NCBI RefSeq assembly: GCF_003606285.1
Contig: NZ_CP028885.1
Location: 62,001 to 126,000 of the forward strand
DNA length: 64,000 bases
DNA from: Borrelia turcica IST7
GTDB lineage: Bacteria; Spirochaetota; Spirochaetia; Borreliales; Borreliaceae
Reading direction: 5' to 3'
The notes under the pieces were generated by a model that was not told the origin of the DNA, made no database searches, and worked only from the letters and a program-made list of their open reading frames with translations. Position 1 is the first letter of the stretch; each line of letters starts with the position of its first letter. Both the position numbers and the translations under genes were made by a program. Shown in pieces: positions 33,481 to 42,113 of the stretch.

Positions 33481-34251
33481 ATGAGATATATAAGTATAGT
33501 TAGTATTTTAGTGTTAGTGATTTTAGTAGGTTGTAAACAGTATGAATTTGAGACAGAAGCGGAGGATGAAGCTAAGGTAGCAGAGGCAGCTGCAGAAGTT
33601 GTAGCACAAAAGGTGGCAGAGGCAGTAAGTAAGGTTACGGGAAAGGGAGTAGAAGAGATTAAAGCTTTAAGTCAAGAGGAACTTGAAAAGTTAGCAGAGA
33701 AAGTAAAGGAAGATTCTGATCGGTTTTTAGTGAGTGCTAGAGATCATAATGAAAGCACTAACAATGCAAAGAAAGCAGAGCTTATTAAGGAGATTAAAAG
33801 TACAGCAGAAAAGTTTGAGAAAGCATTTAAGACATTGGTAAGTGAAGGGTATGGTAGTGATAATGGAGTAGCAGAGGCCGTAACAGGTAATATGGATATG
33901 GGATTAAAAAAGTTAGGTTTAGTGGATAAGTTAATGGGAATATCAAATGGTAGTGATTCAAATAATAACAAAGATGCTATGAAGAAGGCATTAACAGACT
34001 TTGGAAGTGATAATGTAGGCTCATGTATGAATGATATTAGTAGTAATAATTCCTCAAATAATGGAAGTAATAAATGTATGAAAAATCTTTTAAATAATGT
34101 GGGTAGTTCTTTTAATAGTGGTGTTTGTGAGGAGTTAAGAGGACAATTAAGCACAGCGTCAGAAAAGTTTAAATCATCATTGCAATCGCTTGTACAAGCA
34201 GCTCGCGATATAAGCAGTGCAGCAGGATTAATAGCGGCTTTATTTAACTAA
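33481..34251 (+). CDS. Family D lipoprotein (member 3)
   Basis: A 256-residue predicted lipoprotein with signal ILVGC (Cys18), KQYEFETEAEDEAK, the helix VSKVTGKGVEEIKALSQEEL, AEKFEKAFKTLVSEGYGS, KLGLVDKLMGISNGS and the ending SAAGLIAALFN. A third cysteine is present in SGVCEELRGQL, not seen at this place in members 1 and 2. An Asn/Ser-rich loop (SSNNSSNNGSNK) separates the two conserved cysteines. GGAGGGGAG precedes the ATG. Function unknown. Confidence 0.9.
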   Translation: MRYISIVSILVLVILVGCKQYEFETEAEDEAKVAEAAAEVVAQKVAEAVSKVTGKGVEEIKALSQEELEKLAEKVKEDSDRFLVSARDHNESTNNAKKAELIKEIKSTAEKFEKAFKTLVSEGYGSDNGVAEAVTGNMDMGLKKLGLVDKLMGISNGSDSNNNKDAMKKALTDFGSDNVGSCMNDISSNNSSNNGSNKCMKNLLNNVGSSFNSGVCEELRGQLSTASEKFKSSLQSLVQAARDISSAAGLIAALFN

Positions 34252-34275
34252 TAAATTTAAATATTATGAAGTATG

Positions 34276-34310
34276 AATAGTGAAGAGTAGGTTAGGTATT
34301 CTTCACTATT
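34276..34310 (+). terminator. Family D terminator (copy 3)
   Basis: AATAGTGAAGA/TCTTCACTATT hairpin, followed by TTTTG. Confidence 0.75.
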
Positions 34311-34385
34311 TTTGTAGTTAAGCTAGTTGTATAAATTACTACTTAATCTGTAAGTTTTGTGTTTTTGTAAGGTAATGAGGTTTTA

Positions 34386-34414
34386 TTGACACAGTGTTTA
34401 TTGCGAGTTATGGA
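34386..34414 (+). promoter_or_regulatory. Promoter for family D member 4
   Basis: TTGACA at 34386-34391 and TATGGA at 34409-34414, 17 bases apart. Confidence 0.65.
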
Positions 34415-34441
34415 GTACGTTTGCTAAAGAGGAGATGAGAA

Positions 34442-35296
34442 ATGAGATATGTAAGTATAGTTAGTATATTAGTGTTAGTGTTTGTAGTAGGTTGCAAACA
34501 ATATGAGTTTGAGACAGAGGAAGATGAGATTAGGGTAGCAGAAGAAGCAGCTGGAGTAGCAGAAGCTATAGCAGGGGAAGTAAGTAAGCTTATGGGACTT
34601 GGAGCAGAAGAGATGAAGGCTTTAAGTCAGGAGGATCTTGAAAAACTTTCGGGTGACGCAAAGAATGATTCTGAGAAGTCTGAGCAAGAAGCTAAGGATG
34701 GTGCATTTAGTAGTGGTGTAAGCACTACAGTGTCTAAAGGGTTTAATAGTAATGGATACAAAAGAAGTCCATTAGAAGAAAGAATCAAGAAAACACCGGC
34801 CCTTATTAAAGCAGTTAAAGACTCAGCAGAAAAGTTTGAAAAGGCATTTAAGGCATTAGTAAGCGCAGGATACAGTGGTGGCGCGTCAGGTACAGTAAGT
34901 AGCAAGCTAGAAGAGGCAGTAAAAAAGTTAGCTTTATTAAGTAAGGTGTCAGACATCGCACATAATGGTGGTGGCTTAGAAAATAATGACAATAATAAGA
35001 AAAGAGAAGAAATAAAGAAGGAATTAGAAGGCTTTGCAGCAGCTAATTCAGGGTTTAAGACATCTGACTGTATAAATGGAACGAGTGGGCCATTAACGAG
35101 TGTTATGCAAAAATGTGTAAATAAACTTATGGGCGAAGAGAAGAAACTTTTTGATGAGATTGAAAAAGCGTTGATAAAAGAAAATACTGATCAGGCTCAA
35201 GATAAGTTTAGTAAGGCATTAAAATCCTTAAGTGAAGCAGCTAAGTCATTAGGTGAAGCATCAAGGCTAGTTGCTATATTAATTGCTTCTGCTTAA
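34442..35296 (+). CDS. Family D lipoprotein (member 4)
   Basis: A 284-residue predicted lipoprotein with signal FVVGC (Cys18), KQYEFETEEDEIR, and the helix VSKLMGLGAEEMKALSQEDL. The linker is longer than in members 1-3, with an inserted segment containing SSGVSTTVSKGF and RSPLEERIKKTPALIKAV. The domain then has AEKFEKAFKALVSAGYSG, an extra Asn-rich stretch, cysteines in SDCINGT and QKCVNKLMGEEKKLF, and an Ala/Ser-rich end. No terminator separates it from member 5. GAGGAGA precedes the ATG. Function unknown. Confidence 0.9.
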   Translation: MRYVSIVSILVLVFVVGCKQYEFETEEDEIRVAEEAAGVAEAIAGEVSKLMGLGAEEMKALSQEDLEKLSGDAKNDSEKSEQEAKDGAFSSGVSTTVSKGFNSNGYKRSPLEERIKKTPALIKAVKDSAEKFEKAFKALVSAGYSGGASGTVSSKLEEAVKKLALLSKVSDIAHNGGGLENNDNNKKREEIKKELEGFAAANSGFKTSDCINGTSGPLTSVMQKCVNKLMGEEKKLFDEIEKALIKENTDQAQDKFSKALKSLSEAAKSLGEASRLVAILIASA

Positions 35297-35374
35297 AGAG
35301 AGTAGTAATTTTAAGTATTACTAAGTGTTTATTGCAAGTTATGAAGTATGTTTATTTTAAGTGGAGGGGTTAAT

Positions 35375-36211
35375 ATGAGAAATATAAATATTTTGAGCGT
35401 TTTAGTGTTAGTGTTTTTAGTAGGTTGTAGACAATATGAATTTGAGGCTGAAGCAGAGGATGACACTAAAGTAGCAGAGAAATCTATAGCAGCAGTGACA
35501 CAAGCTGTAGTAGGGGTAGTAAGTAAGGTTACAGGACTGGGAGCGGAAGAGAATAAGGCTTTAAGCAAGGAAGACCTTGAAAAGCTAGCAGGTGAGGTAA
35601 AGAGTGAATCTGAGAAGGCTAAAAATGGGTCATTGAGTACTGGATTTGCTTCTGGTAGTAGGAAAAATGGGGTAGGGTTTACTTATAGTAAAAATGGGTC
35701 GCCTACAATAGAAGAAAGGGTGAAGAAAGCGCCAGAGCTTGTTAAATCAATTTTAAGTTCAACAGAAAAGTTTGAGGAAGCATTTAAGGCATTATTAGGC
35801 GCAGGATACAGTGATAGTGAGTCAGGTAAAGTAAGTAGCAAACTAGAAGAGGCAAAAGAGAGGTTGTCTTTATTGGATAAGGTAGTAAGCATAGGGTTTC
35901 GAGATGGCAAACTAGAGGATAACGACAAAAAGAAGAGAGATGAAATAAAGAAAAAATTAGATGAGTGTACTAAGTCTTATTCGGGGTTTAAGTCATCTGA
36001 ATATACTTGCGGTACATTACAGTATTGCATTCAAAAATGCATGAATAAGTTTATGGGTGATGAGAAGAAACTTTTTGAAGAGATTGCAAAAGCGTTAACA
36101 GATAGTTCAAGTACAGCTCAAGAAAAGTTTAAGAAGTCATTAGAGGAACTAGGTGGTGCTGCTAAATCTTTAAGTGATACAGCATGTATAATTTCCGTTT
36201 CATTCCAATAA
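35375..36211 (+). CDS. Family D lipoprotein (member 5)
   Basis: A 278-residue predicted lipoprotein with signal FLVGC (Cys18), then RQYEFEAEAEDDTK. It is closest to member 4, with PTIEERVKKAPELVKSI, TEKFEEAFKALLGAGYS and MGDEKKLFEEIAKAL, but has three further cysteines around ECTKS, YTCGTL and YCIQKC and one near the end. ATG at 35375 follows GGAGGGG; a longer frame from 35348 has no ribosome binding site. The promoter block copied upstream of members 2-4 is present without its TTGACA box, so it may be transcribed from member 4's promoter. Confidence 0.88.
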   Translation: MRNINILSVLVLVFLVGCRQYEFEAEAEDDTKVAEKSIAAVTQAVVGVVSKVTGLGAEENKALSKEDLEKLAGEVKSESEKAKNGSLSTGFASGSRKNGVGFTYSKNGSPTIEERVKKAPELVKSILSSTEKFEEAFKALLGAGYSDSESGKVSSKLEEAKERLSLLDKVVSIGFRDGKLEDNDKKKRDEIKKKLDECTKSYSGFKSSEYTCGTLQYCIQKCMNKFMGDEKKLFEEIAKALTDSSSTAQEKFKKSLEELGGAAKSLSDTACIISVSFQ

Positions 36212-36242
36212 AATAAGGGTTGATTAATATTGAAGGAGTCAT

Positions 36243-36272
36243 AGTGAGGAGTATCGTAAGATACTCTTCACT
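36243..36272 (+). terminator. Terminator after family D member 5
   Basis: AGTGAGGAGTATC pairs with GATACTCTTCACT around GTAA (one mismatch), followed by GTTTTTG. Confidence 0.8.
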
Positions 36273-36426
36273 GTTTTTGGCCCTTAAATAAACCCAAAAT
36301 CTATTTATAAATTCCTTATGTATAAGTTATTTTGTGTTTTATGAAAATTCAAATCAAGTGAAATAGCTGGAAAAGATGGTGAAAAATTAGATTAATGCAG
36401 TAAATTTTTGTTTTAGGAGATAAAAT

Positions 36427-36930
36427 ATGAAGAATTTATTAAGTATATGTGCATGTTTATTATTAGCTAATTGTGGGGTCAATGTACAAGATATAAAAGA
36501 CAAAGAACAAGGTAGTGTTGCCTCACCTAATAGCAACTCAAATAAAGAGAAGGTTGATGAAGTTAAAGAGGAGATTACGGCTGAAGCTAAAATAAGGCAA
36601 AGTTTAAGCGTAGAAGAAGGTGAGGCATTAGATTTTTTGAAAAAAGCTTTAAAGGATAATTTAGATAAATTTGAATTGTTGATGACTTTGGATTCGGATA
36701 AAATTAAAGAAGCGGTTAAAAATATAGTTCAAACAGTTAATTCACTAAAGAAAGCAAAGTATAGCAATGGTCAAAATATAGAAAGTGATCAATTGAAAGT
36801 GATAGAAGAAAAATGTCTTACAGTGCTCAAAGAGGCTTGTAAACATGCTCAAGACCCTAATACTATGTATGAAGTTTTAAAGGTTAACGATGATTCACAT
36901 GTGTTTGAACAAGGAGCATTAGCTAATTAA
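36427..36930 (+). CDS. Small lipoprotein, Mlp-like in layout
   Basis: A 167-residue predicted lipoprotein: signal ending in LLANC (Cys16), a polar linker of about 35 residues, and a helical domain starting LSVEEGEALDFLKKALKDN with a KCL and an EACKHAQ cysteine in the second half. Size and layout recall the Mlp (multicopy lipoprotein) family of Borrelia, and the sequence LSxEExxAxxFLK resembles the genes at 12701 and 37063, but neither match is firm. AGGAGATA precedes the ATG. No strong terminator is seen. Function unknown. Confidence 0.85.
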   Translation: MKNLLSICACLLLANCGVNVQDIKDKEQGSVASPNSNSNKEKVDEVKEEITAEAKIRQSLSVEEGEALDFLKKALKDNLDKFELLMTLDSDKIKEAVKNIVQTVNSLKKAKYSNGQNIESDQLKVIEEKCLTVLKEACKHAQDPNTMYEVLKVNDDSHVFEQGALAN

Positions 36931-37062
36931 AACTTCATAAAAGACAAAGCTCAAATACTGGAGCTAGATTTAAACATAAAGATGTAGTATAATCTATTTT
37001 TAATAGAAGTTGATAGAGATGGGTACTACAATGGTTATGTGTTTAGCTTCTTGGAGTTTATG

Positions 37063-38472
37063 ATGATATGGATTAAGGTTTTCTTTACTATTGTTTTGTT
37101 TACGCTACTCTCTTGCGATAACTATAATTTTGATGTAGGACTTAAAAAAGACTTACTAGATTTAGGCAAGAATGAGGCTAGTGGTGAGATTGTGGACAAG
37201 CAACCGAATGATAAAGTTTCTGTGCCTGTTGCTAAGACAAACCTTGCTAGTGCAAAAATTGACAACCTTAAGACATCCGAAAAGACTGACAAGAAGGGTG
37301 AGGATAATCCTTCTAAGATTCAATCTGATATTAATAAATTAGATTCTGATGATAAAATAGCCTCTGTTCCTTCGGTAATAGAGGCTATTCCTGTAAGTAG
37401 TGGCTCTTTGCTTCCTGTAAGTGGTGATGCTTTGCTAGTTGTGGAGGAAGGAACTGTTAATCCTGTAGCTAATGATATATTGCTAAAGAATGAAGAAGTA
37501 TCGGTAGAAGGCGATAATAATTCTTTGGAGCTTGCTAAAAAGGATGACCACAAGAGGACTACTGAAAAGATTGAAATCAAATGGCTTGATGCTCTAACTT
37601 CTGGTTATAAAAAAACCTTGGAGTATTTTAAGGGTGTATTGCAGGATGAGCGCTATAAGTCAAGACTTGGCGGAATTCATATGGATAGATATGAAGATAA
37701 TATGAAAAAATATGCTTATAGTGAAGAGCTTATGTTGAAGTTTTTGGCAAGTATAGGCGAGAAGAACACAAAGGACATGCTTACTGAAATACAGCGTGCA
37801 AGAGAAGCTGTTGAGCAATATAGCGGAGCTGGCGATAGAGAAGATATTCGTTATGATTTAGAGTCCGATTTATCATATGCATTTTATCAAACCAAAATTT
37901 ATAAGAAAAAACCTAGTATTGAAGTTTTAAATGAGATTAAAACTTTTTCAAAATCTTTTATCAAAAACATTAATAATGAATTTGTCTTAATAAATAAGAA
38001 AGCATTGGGAGACACGCATGAGAGGATTTGGAGTGAGAAGTTTAGGGAATACTTAACAGAACCGGAAATGCATACATTAAAGATATGTCAAATTCTTTTA
38101 AAGGGTAAGGATATCTCTTTAGAGAGCATTGATGATAAATTTATCTTGTTGGGTAAGGATATTACGCATAAAACTTTAAAGAAATTGAATGAATTGATAT
38201 CAAGTGCATTAATTAAAGGTATTGGTAGTGTTTCTTCTGAAAAGTTTACAGAGGAAAAAATTTTACAACGATTAGAGTCTTTAAATGAGGATGATAAGAA
38301 GAAATTGGATGCTTTGGGAGACAGGTTGAGTCATGTATTTCAACATTTAATGAGTATGAATTTAAATGCAGGCAAAATGTATGAAACTCTTGAAGATATG
38401 ATGAATCAAGCAATAAAAGAATTTAAAAATAATGATTACAGAATAAAATATGCTCACAAACCCTTAAGTTAA
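37063..38472 (+). CDS. Large lipoprotein of unknown function
   Basis: A 469-residue predicted lipoprotein with signal ending in TLLSC (Cys18). Residues about 20-180 form a polar, Ser/Val/Asp-rich linker; the remaining 290 are helical and look like two related halves: KTLEYFKGVLQDERYK with LMLKFLASIGEKNTKDML, and HTLKICQILLKGKDISLE with KFILLGKDITHKTLKKLN. The layout resembles that of the single-domain protein at 12701. The start is uncertain: GTG 37039, ATG 37060 or ATG 37063 are possible; 37063 is preferred because GGAG lies six bases upstream. Confidence 0.85.
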   Translation: MIWIKVFFTIVLFTLLSCDNYNFDVGLKKDLLDLGKNEASGEIVDKQPNDKVSVPVAKTNLASAKIDNLKTSEKTDKKGEDNPSKIQSDINKLDSDDKIASVPSVIEAIPVSSGSLLPVSGDALLVVEEGTVNPVANDILLKNEEVSVEGDNNSLELAKKDDHKRTTEKIEIKWLDALTSGYKKTLEYFKGVLQDERYKSRLGGIHMDRYEDNMKKYAYSEELMLKFLASIGEKNTKDMLTEIQRAREAVEQYSGAGDREDIRYDLESDLSYAFYQTKIYKKKPSIEVLNEIKTFSKSFIKNINNEFVLINKKALGDTHERIWSEKFREYLTEPEMHTLKICQILLKGKDISLESIDDKFILLGKDITHKTLKKLNELISSALIKGIGSVSSEKFTEEKILQRLESLNEDDKKKLDALGDRLSHVFQHLMSMNLNAGKMYETLEDMMNQAIKEFKNNDYRIKYAHKPLS

Positions 38473-38558
38473 ATTAATAAGATTTTTGTTTTAATATTGT
38501 ATTCTCTTAGTTTAGGTATAAGGTAGTAATTATATTTACTTAATAAATAGGAGAGGAT

Positions 38559-38623
38559 ATGAATAAAAATAATGTATATGTTTTATTCTATTAATTTTTC
38601 TTGCTTCGTGTGATAAAAAATAA
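38559..38623 (+). pseudogene. Frameshifted remnant of a family E lipoprotein
   Basis: AGGAGAGG precedes an ATG that opens MNKNNVYVLFY and then stops. One frame over the sequence reads FILLIFLASCDKK and stops at 38621-38623, a clear lipoprotein core with lipobox LASC. Together these look like the signal peptide of a family E gene (compare MNKINMC...SC at 38749) with a frameshift, and nothing downstream remains of the rest. Confidence 0.6.
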
Positions 38624-38706
38624 TCCAAGCAAGGGGAATAAAAGAGACTGTAATTGGTTTCCTTATTCATCTCAAAATTTTTACTTGTCTATGACAGTGA
38701 GATACA

Positions 38707-38732
38707 AATAAATTAAAAATCTTTAATTTATT
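38707..38732 (+). promoter_or_regulatory. Family E leader hairpin (copy 1)
   Basis: A perfect 11-base stem (AATAAATTAAA with TTTAATTTATT) around AATC, ending seven bases before the ribosome binding site GGAGAG. Identical copies precede the genes at 41012 and 42114. Confidence 0.6.
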
Positions 38733-38748
38733 ATATGAGGAGAGAAGA

Positions 38749-39600
38749 ATGAATAAAATTAATATGTGCGCTTTACTGCTGTTATTGACATGTTTTGTTG
38801 TGTCATGTAGTTTGGTTGATGAAAGCGACACAGAAGATGATGGGGCTGAGGTTTCGCAAGCGAGAAGTGATATTCAATCCGATGCTAGTGAAGAAGCAGG
38901 ACAGGTAGAAAAAGCGGTTACTAAATTGACTAAAGAAGAAGTAGACAAGCTTAAAGCTTTTGTTAAGAGTGCCGTTTCATATGAAAAAGTAGTAACTTCT
39001 ATTTATAATGACTATATAGGAGCTTCTAATGATATTAGAACTTATGCCGGATATGATGATAAAGATGAGTCTTCGGCAGGAAATTGTCAGGCAAACTGGG
39101 AACCAGCTCTTGCTAGACTTAAAAACAACGGTGAGCTTGTTAAGAAATTTAGAGAACTTGAAAAAAAGATGAATAATTATGCCCCTCAAAGTTTGACTGA
39201 TGCAATTAAGAGACTAGAAGAAAAACTTAATGAGGATGCTACTAAATTAGGTAAGTCTTCTGTTGCCAGAGAGGCCGATAAAGCTTATCGTGATGCCATA
39301 GATGCTGCTACTTACTCATACACTGATTCCTTTATTTTTGTGGTGTCTAGGTTTTCTTCTGGTGAATTTATTGAAGCTTCTCAAAAGTTAGCTGAAGCTG
39401 CTAGAGATTTTGCTAGTGGTCTTAACGTATATGGGATTGATTCTATTACCTATGCTGTTAGTGGAATAGTAAATGAAGACAATGGAGACATTGAGAAGGC
39501 AAAAGCAGATGCTTTAAAAACTGATAAAAACAGGGAAGGGCAAGCATTGTTTGATGCTATTGACGAGTTAAATGCTGTTTTCAAGGCAGTTAAACCGTAA
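38749..39600 (+). CDS. Family E lipoprotein (member 1)
   Basis: A 283-residue predicted lipoprotein with signal ending in VVSC (Cys20), an acidic/Ser-rich linker of about 35 residues, and the family E helical domain: KLTKEEVDKLKAFV, SIYNDYIGASNDIRTYAGY, APQSLTDAIKRLEEKL, AREADKAYRDAIDAA, the highly conserved DSFIFVVSRFSSGEF and the ending VFKAVKP. One cysteine is present in the mature domain (NCQANW). GAGGAGAG precedes the ATG. Function unknown; probably exposed on the cell surface. Confidence 0.9.
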   Translation: MNKINMCALLLLLTCFVVSCSLVDESDTEDDGAEVSQARSDIQSDASEEAGQVEKAVTKLTKEEVDKLKAFVKSAVSYEKVVTSIYNDYIGASNDIRTYAGYDDKDESSAGNCQANWEPALARLKNNGELVKKFRELEKKMNNYAPQSLTDAIKRLEEKLNEDATKLGKSSVAREADKAYRDAIDAATYSYTDSFIFVVSRFSSGEFIEASQKLAEAARDFASGLNVYGIDSITYAVSGIVNEDNGDIEKAKADALKTDKNREGQALFDAIDELNAVFKAVKP

Positions 39601-39638
39601 ATATGTAATGAAACAAAAAACAATATGTTAAAGGGCAG

Positions 39639-39670
39639 AGGAATAAGGAGACCTTAGGGTTCTTATTCCT
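39639..39670 (+). terminator. Terminator after family E member 1
   Basis: AGGAATAAG pairs with CTTATTCCT around 14 bases, followed by TTTTC. Confidence 0.7.
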
Positions 39671-39848
39671 TTTCTATGTAAATATCTAAATGTGATTAAG
39701 AAGTAAGTTAGAGAAGTTATCAAAAAATAGAAGAGTAATTCACTGTTCATTTTCAAAAATAGACAAAATCTATTATAATTAGTATTAATTTATTTTGATT
39801 ATAATAATAAAAATAAATTAATTTATAAATAGAGGAGAATAAAATTAT

Positions 39849-40787
39849 ATGAATAAAGGCAATATATGTATTTTAATGCTCTTAATCTCACTTTTTTTTG
39901 TGTCATGTGTTATTGATGTTTCTGAGGTTTCAAAAGCGGAAAGTGATGGTACAGAGAATAGAGATAATATAGACAATAAGGGGTCAGTGCAAAATGATGA
40001 GTCTGATAATCAAAAAATTGGCGATATTAAATTTGATGCTGGTGTTGGCATAGTTAGGCCAGACAAACCGGTCATTAAATTAGAACAGGGAGATATTGAA
40101 AAGCTTAAAATTTTTATTGATAATACTAATGCATATAAGGATACATTTGAACTTATTGATGACCAGTATGGTAGAGTAGTTAATGAGATTAGAACTTATT
40201 CTCCTAAAAACAAAGACGACGAAGAAGAAAGAAGTAAGAGTTCAAGATATTTTGAGATAATAAAGGAAAGACTTACTAAGCTTAATGAGAACAATTTAAT
40301 AGAGAAGTTTAAAAAACTTGAAGAGATTATAAAGAAGAGCACAAATGGTGTTTATGACCCTCAAGGCTTAACTACTGAAGTTGATAAGTTTAAAGAAACT
40401 GTAAAGAAGGCTTTAGAGACTTTAAGTACTAATGATGCTTTTGTTGCCAGAGAGGCCGCTGATTCTTATTTTAATGCCTTACATGCTGCTATTATTGCTT
40501 ATATTGATACCTTTGATACTGTAGCATCTACACTATCTTCTAGTGAATTTACTGAAGCTGCTCGAAAGTTAGCTTTGGCTACTAGAGATTTTGCTAATAC
40601 ACAGGATAACATTTATGCTTTTAGGGTTATTATCTTTGCTGTTAGAGGCTTGGTATCTGAAGATGGAGATATGAGCATGGCTAAAAGAGCAATTCGGTTA
40701 ATTCATAGACATGAAACCGAAGAAGGGCAAGCATTACTTGCTGCTATTGACAATTTACAGTCTGTCTACTACAAGGATAAGCTATAA
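39849..40787 (+). CDS. Family E lipoprotein (member 2)
   Basis: A 312-residue predicted lipoprotein with signal FFVSC (Cys20) and a longer Asp/Asn-rich linker (about 60 residues). The domain has KLEQGDIEKLKIFI, VVNEIRTYSPKNKD, DPQGLTTEVDKFKETV, AREAADSYFNALHAA, DTFDTVASTLSSSEF, and a charged end YYKDKL instead of the usual VKP. AGGAGA lies about 11 bases before the ATG. It resembles the C-terminal domain of the large gene at 44414 more than member 1. Function unknown. Confidence 0.9.
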   Translation: MNKGNICILMLLISLFFVSCVIDVSEVSKAESDGTENRDNIDNKGSVQNDESDNQKIGDIKFDAGVGIVRPDKPVIKLEQGDIEKLKIFIDNTNAYKDTFELIDDQYGRVVNEIRTYSPKNKDDEEERSKSSRYFEIIKERLTKLNENNLIEKFKKLEEIIKKSTNGVYDPQGLTTEVDKFKETVKKALETLSTNDAFVAREAADSYFNALHAAIIAYIDTFDTVASTLSSSEFTEAARKLALATRDFANTQDNIYAFRVIIFAVRGLVSEDGDMSMAKRAIRLIHRHETEEGQALLAAIDNLQSVYYKDKL

Positions 40788-40812
40788 AGTAATAAAAAAG
40801 AGTAATATAGTA

Positions 40813-40844
40813 AAGGGAAATAAGGAGGAATCCTTATTTCCCTT
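40813..40844 (+). terminator. Terminator after family E member 2
   Basis: A perfect 13-base stem (AAGGGAAATAAGG with CCTTATTTCCCTT) around six bases, followed by ATTTTTG. Confidence 0.85.
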
Positions 40845-40969
40845 ATTTTTGCAAACGCTACTGGGGGCAAAATAGTCTTTGTTATATGTTAAGTAAAATA
40901 CTTAGTATTAAATAGTGCTAGTTTCAATATTGAGATATAATTAAAATTAAAATCATTTCATTTTAATAT

Positions 40970-40995
40970 AATAAATTAAAAATCTTTAATTTATT
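40970..40995 (+). promoter_or_regulatory. Family E leader hairpin (copy 2)
   Basis: AATAAATTAAA/TTTAATTTATT with loop AATC, same as copy 1, immediately before the ribosome binding site of 41012. Confidence 0.6.
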
Positions 40996-41011
40996 ATATG
41001 AGGAGAGAAGA

Positions 41012-41869
41012 ATGAATAAAATTAATATATGTACTTTACTGCTGTTATTTTCTATGTTTGTTATGTCGTGTAGTTTGGTTAAAGATAAAGATAGTGACAA
41101 AGAAGGTGAAGGGGCTGAGATTTCACAAGAGGGAAGTGATGTTCAATCTGATGCTAGTGAAGAAGCAGGACAGTTAAAGAAAGCGGTTACTAAATTGACT
41201 ACAGAAGAAGTAGACAAGCTTAAGGATTTTATTGAGAGTGCCACTTCATATGAAACCAAGGTAAACTCTATTTATGAGGATTATATTGCAGCTTCTAATG
41301 ATATTAAGACTTATACCAAGTATAGAGGTAATGAGGATGCGTCTTCGGTTGCAAACTGGAAGGCAAACTGGAAGTCAGCTCTTGATAAGCTAAACGAAGA
41401 TGAGCTTGTTAAAAAGTTTAGAGAACTTGAAGAAAAGATGAATAAGTATGCCCCTAAAAGTTTGACAGATGCAATTGAGAGGCTAGAGGAAGGACTTGAA
41501 AAGGCTACTAAAAGTTATAAGCCTTCTGATGCCAGAGAGGCTGGTCAATGTTATCTTGATGCCATAGATGCTGCTATTAGCGCATACATTGATTCCTTTA
41601 TTTCTGTAGTGTCTAGATTTTCTTCTAGTGAGTTTATTGATGCTTCTAAAGAGTTAGCTACTGCTACTAGAGATTTTTCTAGAGGTCTTAACTTATATTC
41701 CATTGATTCTATTACCTATGCTGTTAGTGGAATAGTAAATGAAGACGAGAAAGACATTGAGAAGGCAAAAGGAGATGCTAATACAACTAGTAAAAAGGAC
41801 AGGGAAGGGAAAGCGTTGTCTGATGCTATTGACAAGTTAAATGCTGTTTTCAAGGCAGTTAAACCGTAA
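41012..41869 (+). CDS. Family E lipoprotein (member 3)
   Basis: A 285-residue predicted lipoprotein with signal FVMSC (Cys20), linker with SQEGSDVQSDASEEAG, and the family domain: KLTTEEVDKLKDFI, SIYEDYIAASNDIKTYTKY, APKSLTDAIERLEEGL, ARAGQCY-type segment (DAREAGQCYLDAIDAA) with a cysteine, DSFISVVSRFSSSEF and VFKAVKP. It is the first copy of the tandem duplication; its nearest relative is the next gene. GAGGAGAG precedes the ATG. Function unknown. Confidence 0.9.
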   Translation: MNKINICTLLLLFSMFVMSCSLVKDKDSDKEGEGAEISQEGSDVQSDASEEAGQLKKAVTKLTTEEVDKLKDFIESATSYETKVNSIYEDYIAASNDIKTYTKYRGNEDASSVANWKANWKSALDKLNEDELVKKFRELEEKMNKYAPKSLTDAIERLEEGLEKATKSYKPSDAREAGQCYLDAIDAAISAYIDSFISVVSRFSSSEFIDASKELATATRDFSRGLNLYSIDSITYAVSGIVNEDEKDIEKAKGDANTTSKKDREGKALSDAIDKLNAVFKAVKP

Positions 41870-41903
41870 ATATATAATGAAACAAAAAACAAATGAGTAA
41901 AAG

Positions 41904-41939
41904 AAGAAATAAGGAGACCTTAGGGAACCCTTATTTCTT
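41904..41939 (+). terminator. Terminator after family E member 3
   Basis: AAGAAATAAGG pairs with CCTTATTTCTT around 14 bases, followed by TTG. Confidence 0.7.
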
Positions 41940-42071
41940 TTGCGCTTAAAGTAAAAGCTCTGCTGACTTCTAAATTGTCTCTGTTTGATGTTAAGTAGAA
42001 TACTTAGTATTAAATAGTGCTAGTTTCAATATTGAGATATAATTAAAATTAAAATCATTTCATTTTAATAT

Positions 42072-42097
42072 AATAAATTAAAAATCTTTAATTTATT
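42072..42097 (+). promoter_or_regulatory. Family E leader hairpin (copy 3)
   Basis: AATAAATTAAA/TTTAATTTATT with loop AATC, identical to copies 1 and 2. Confidence 0.6.
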
Positions 42098-42113
42098 ATA
42101 TGAGGAGAGAAGA

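Noticed and set aside
31562-36211. Family D as decorin-binding proteins (DbpA/DbpB-like)
   Set aside because: The layout (small helical lipoprotein, paired cysteines, AEKF helix) is loosely similar, but no specific motif could be matched from memory. A profile search with the decorin-binding family would settle it.
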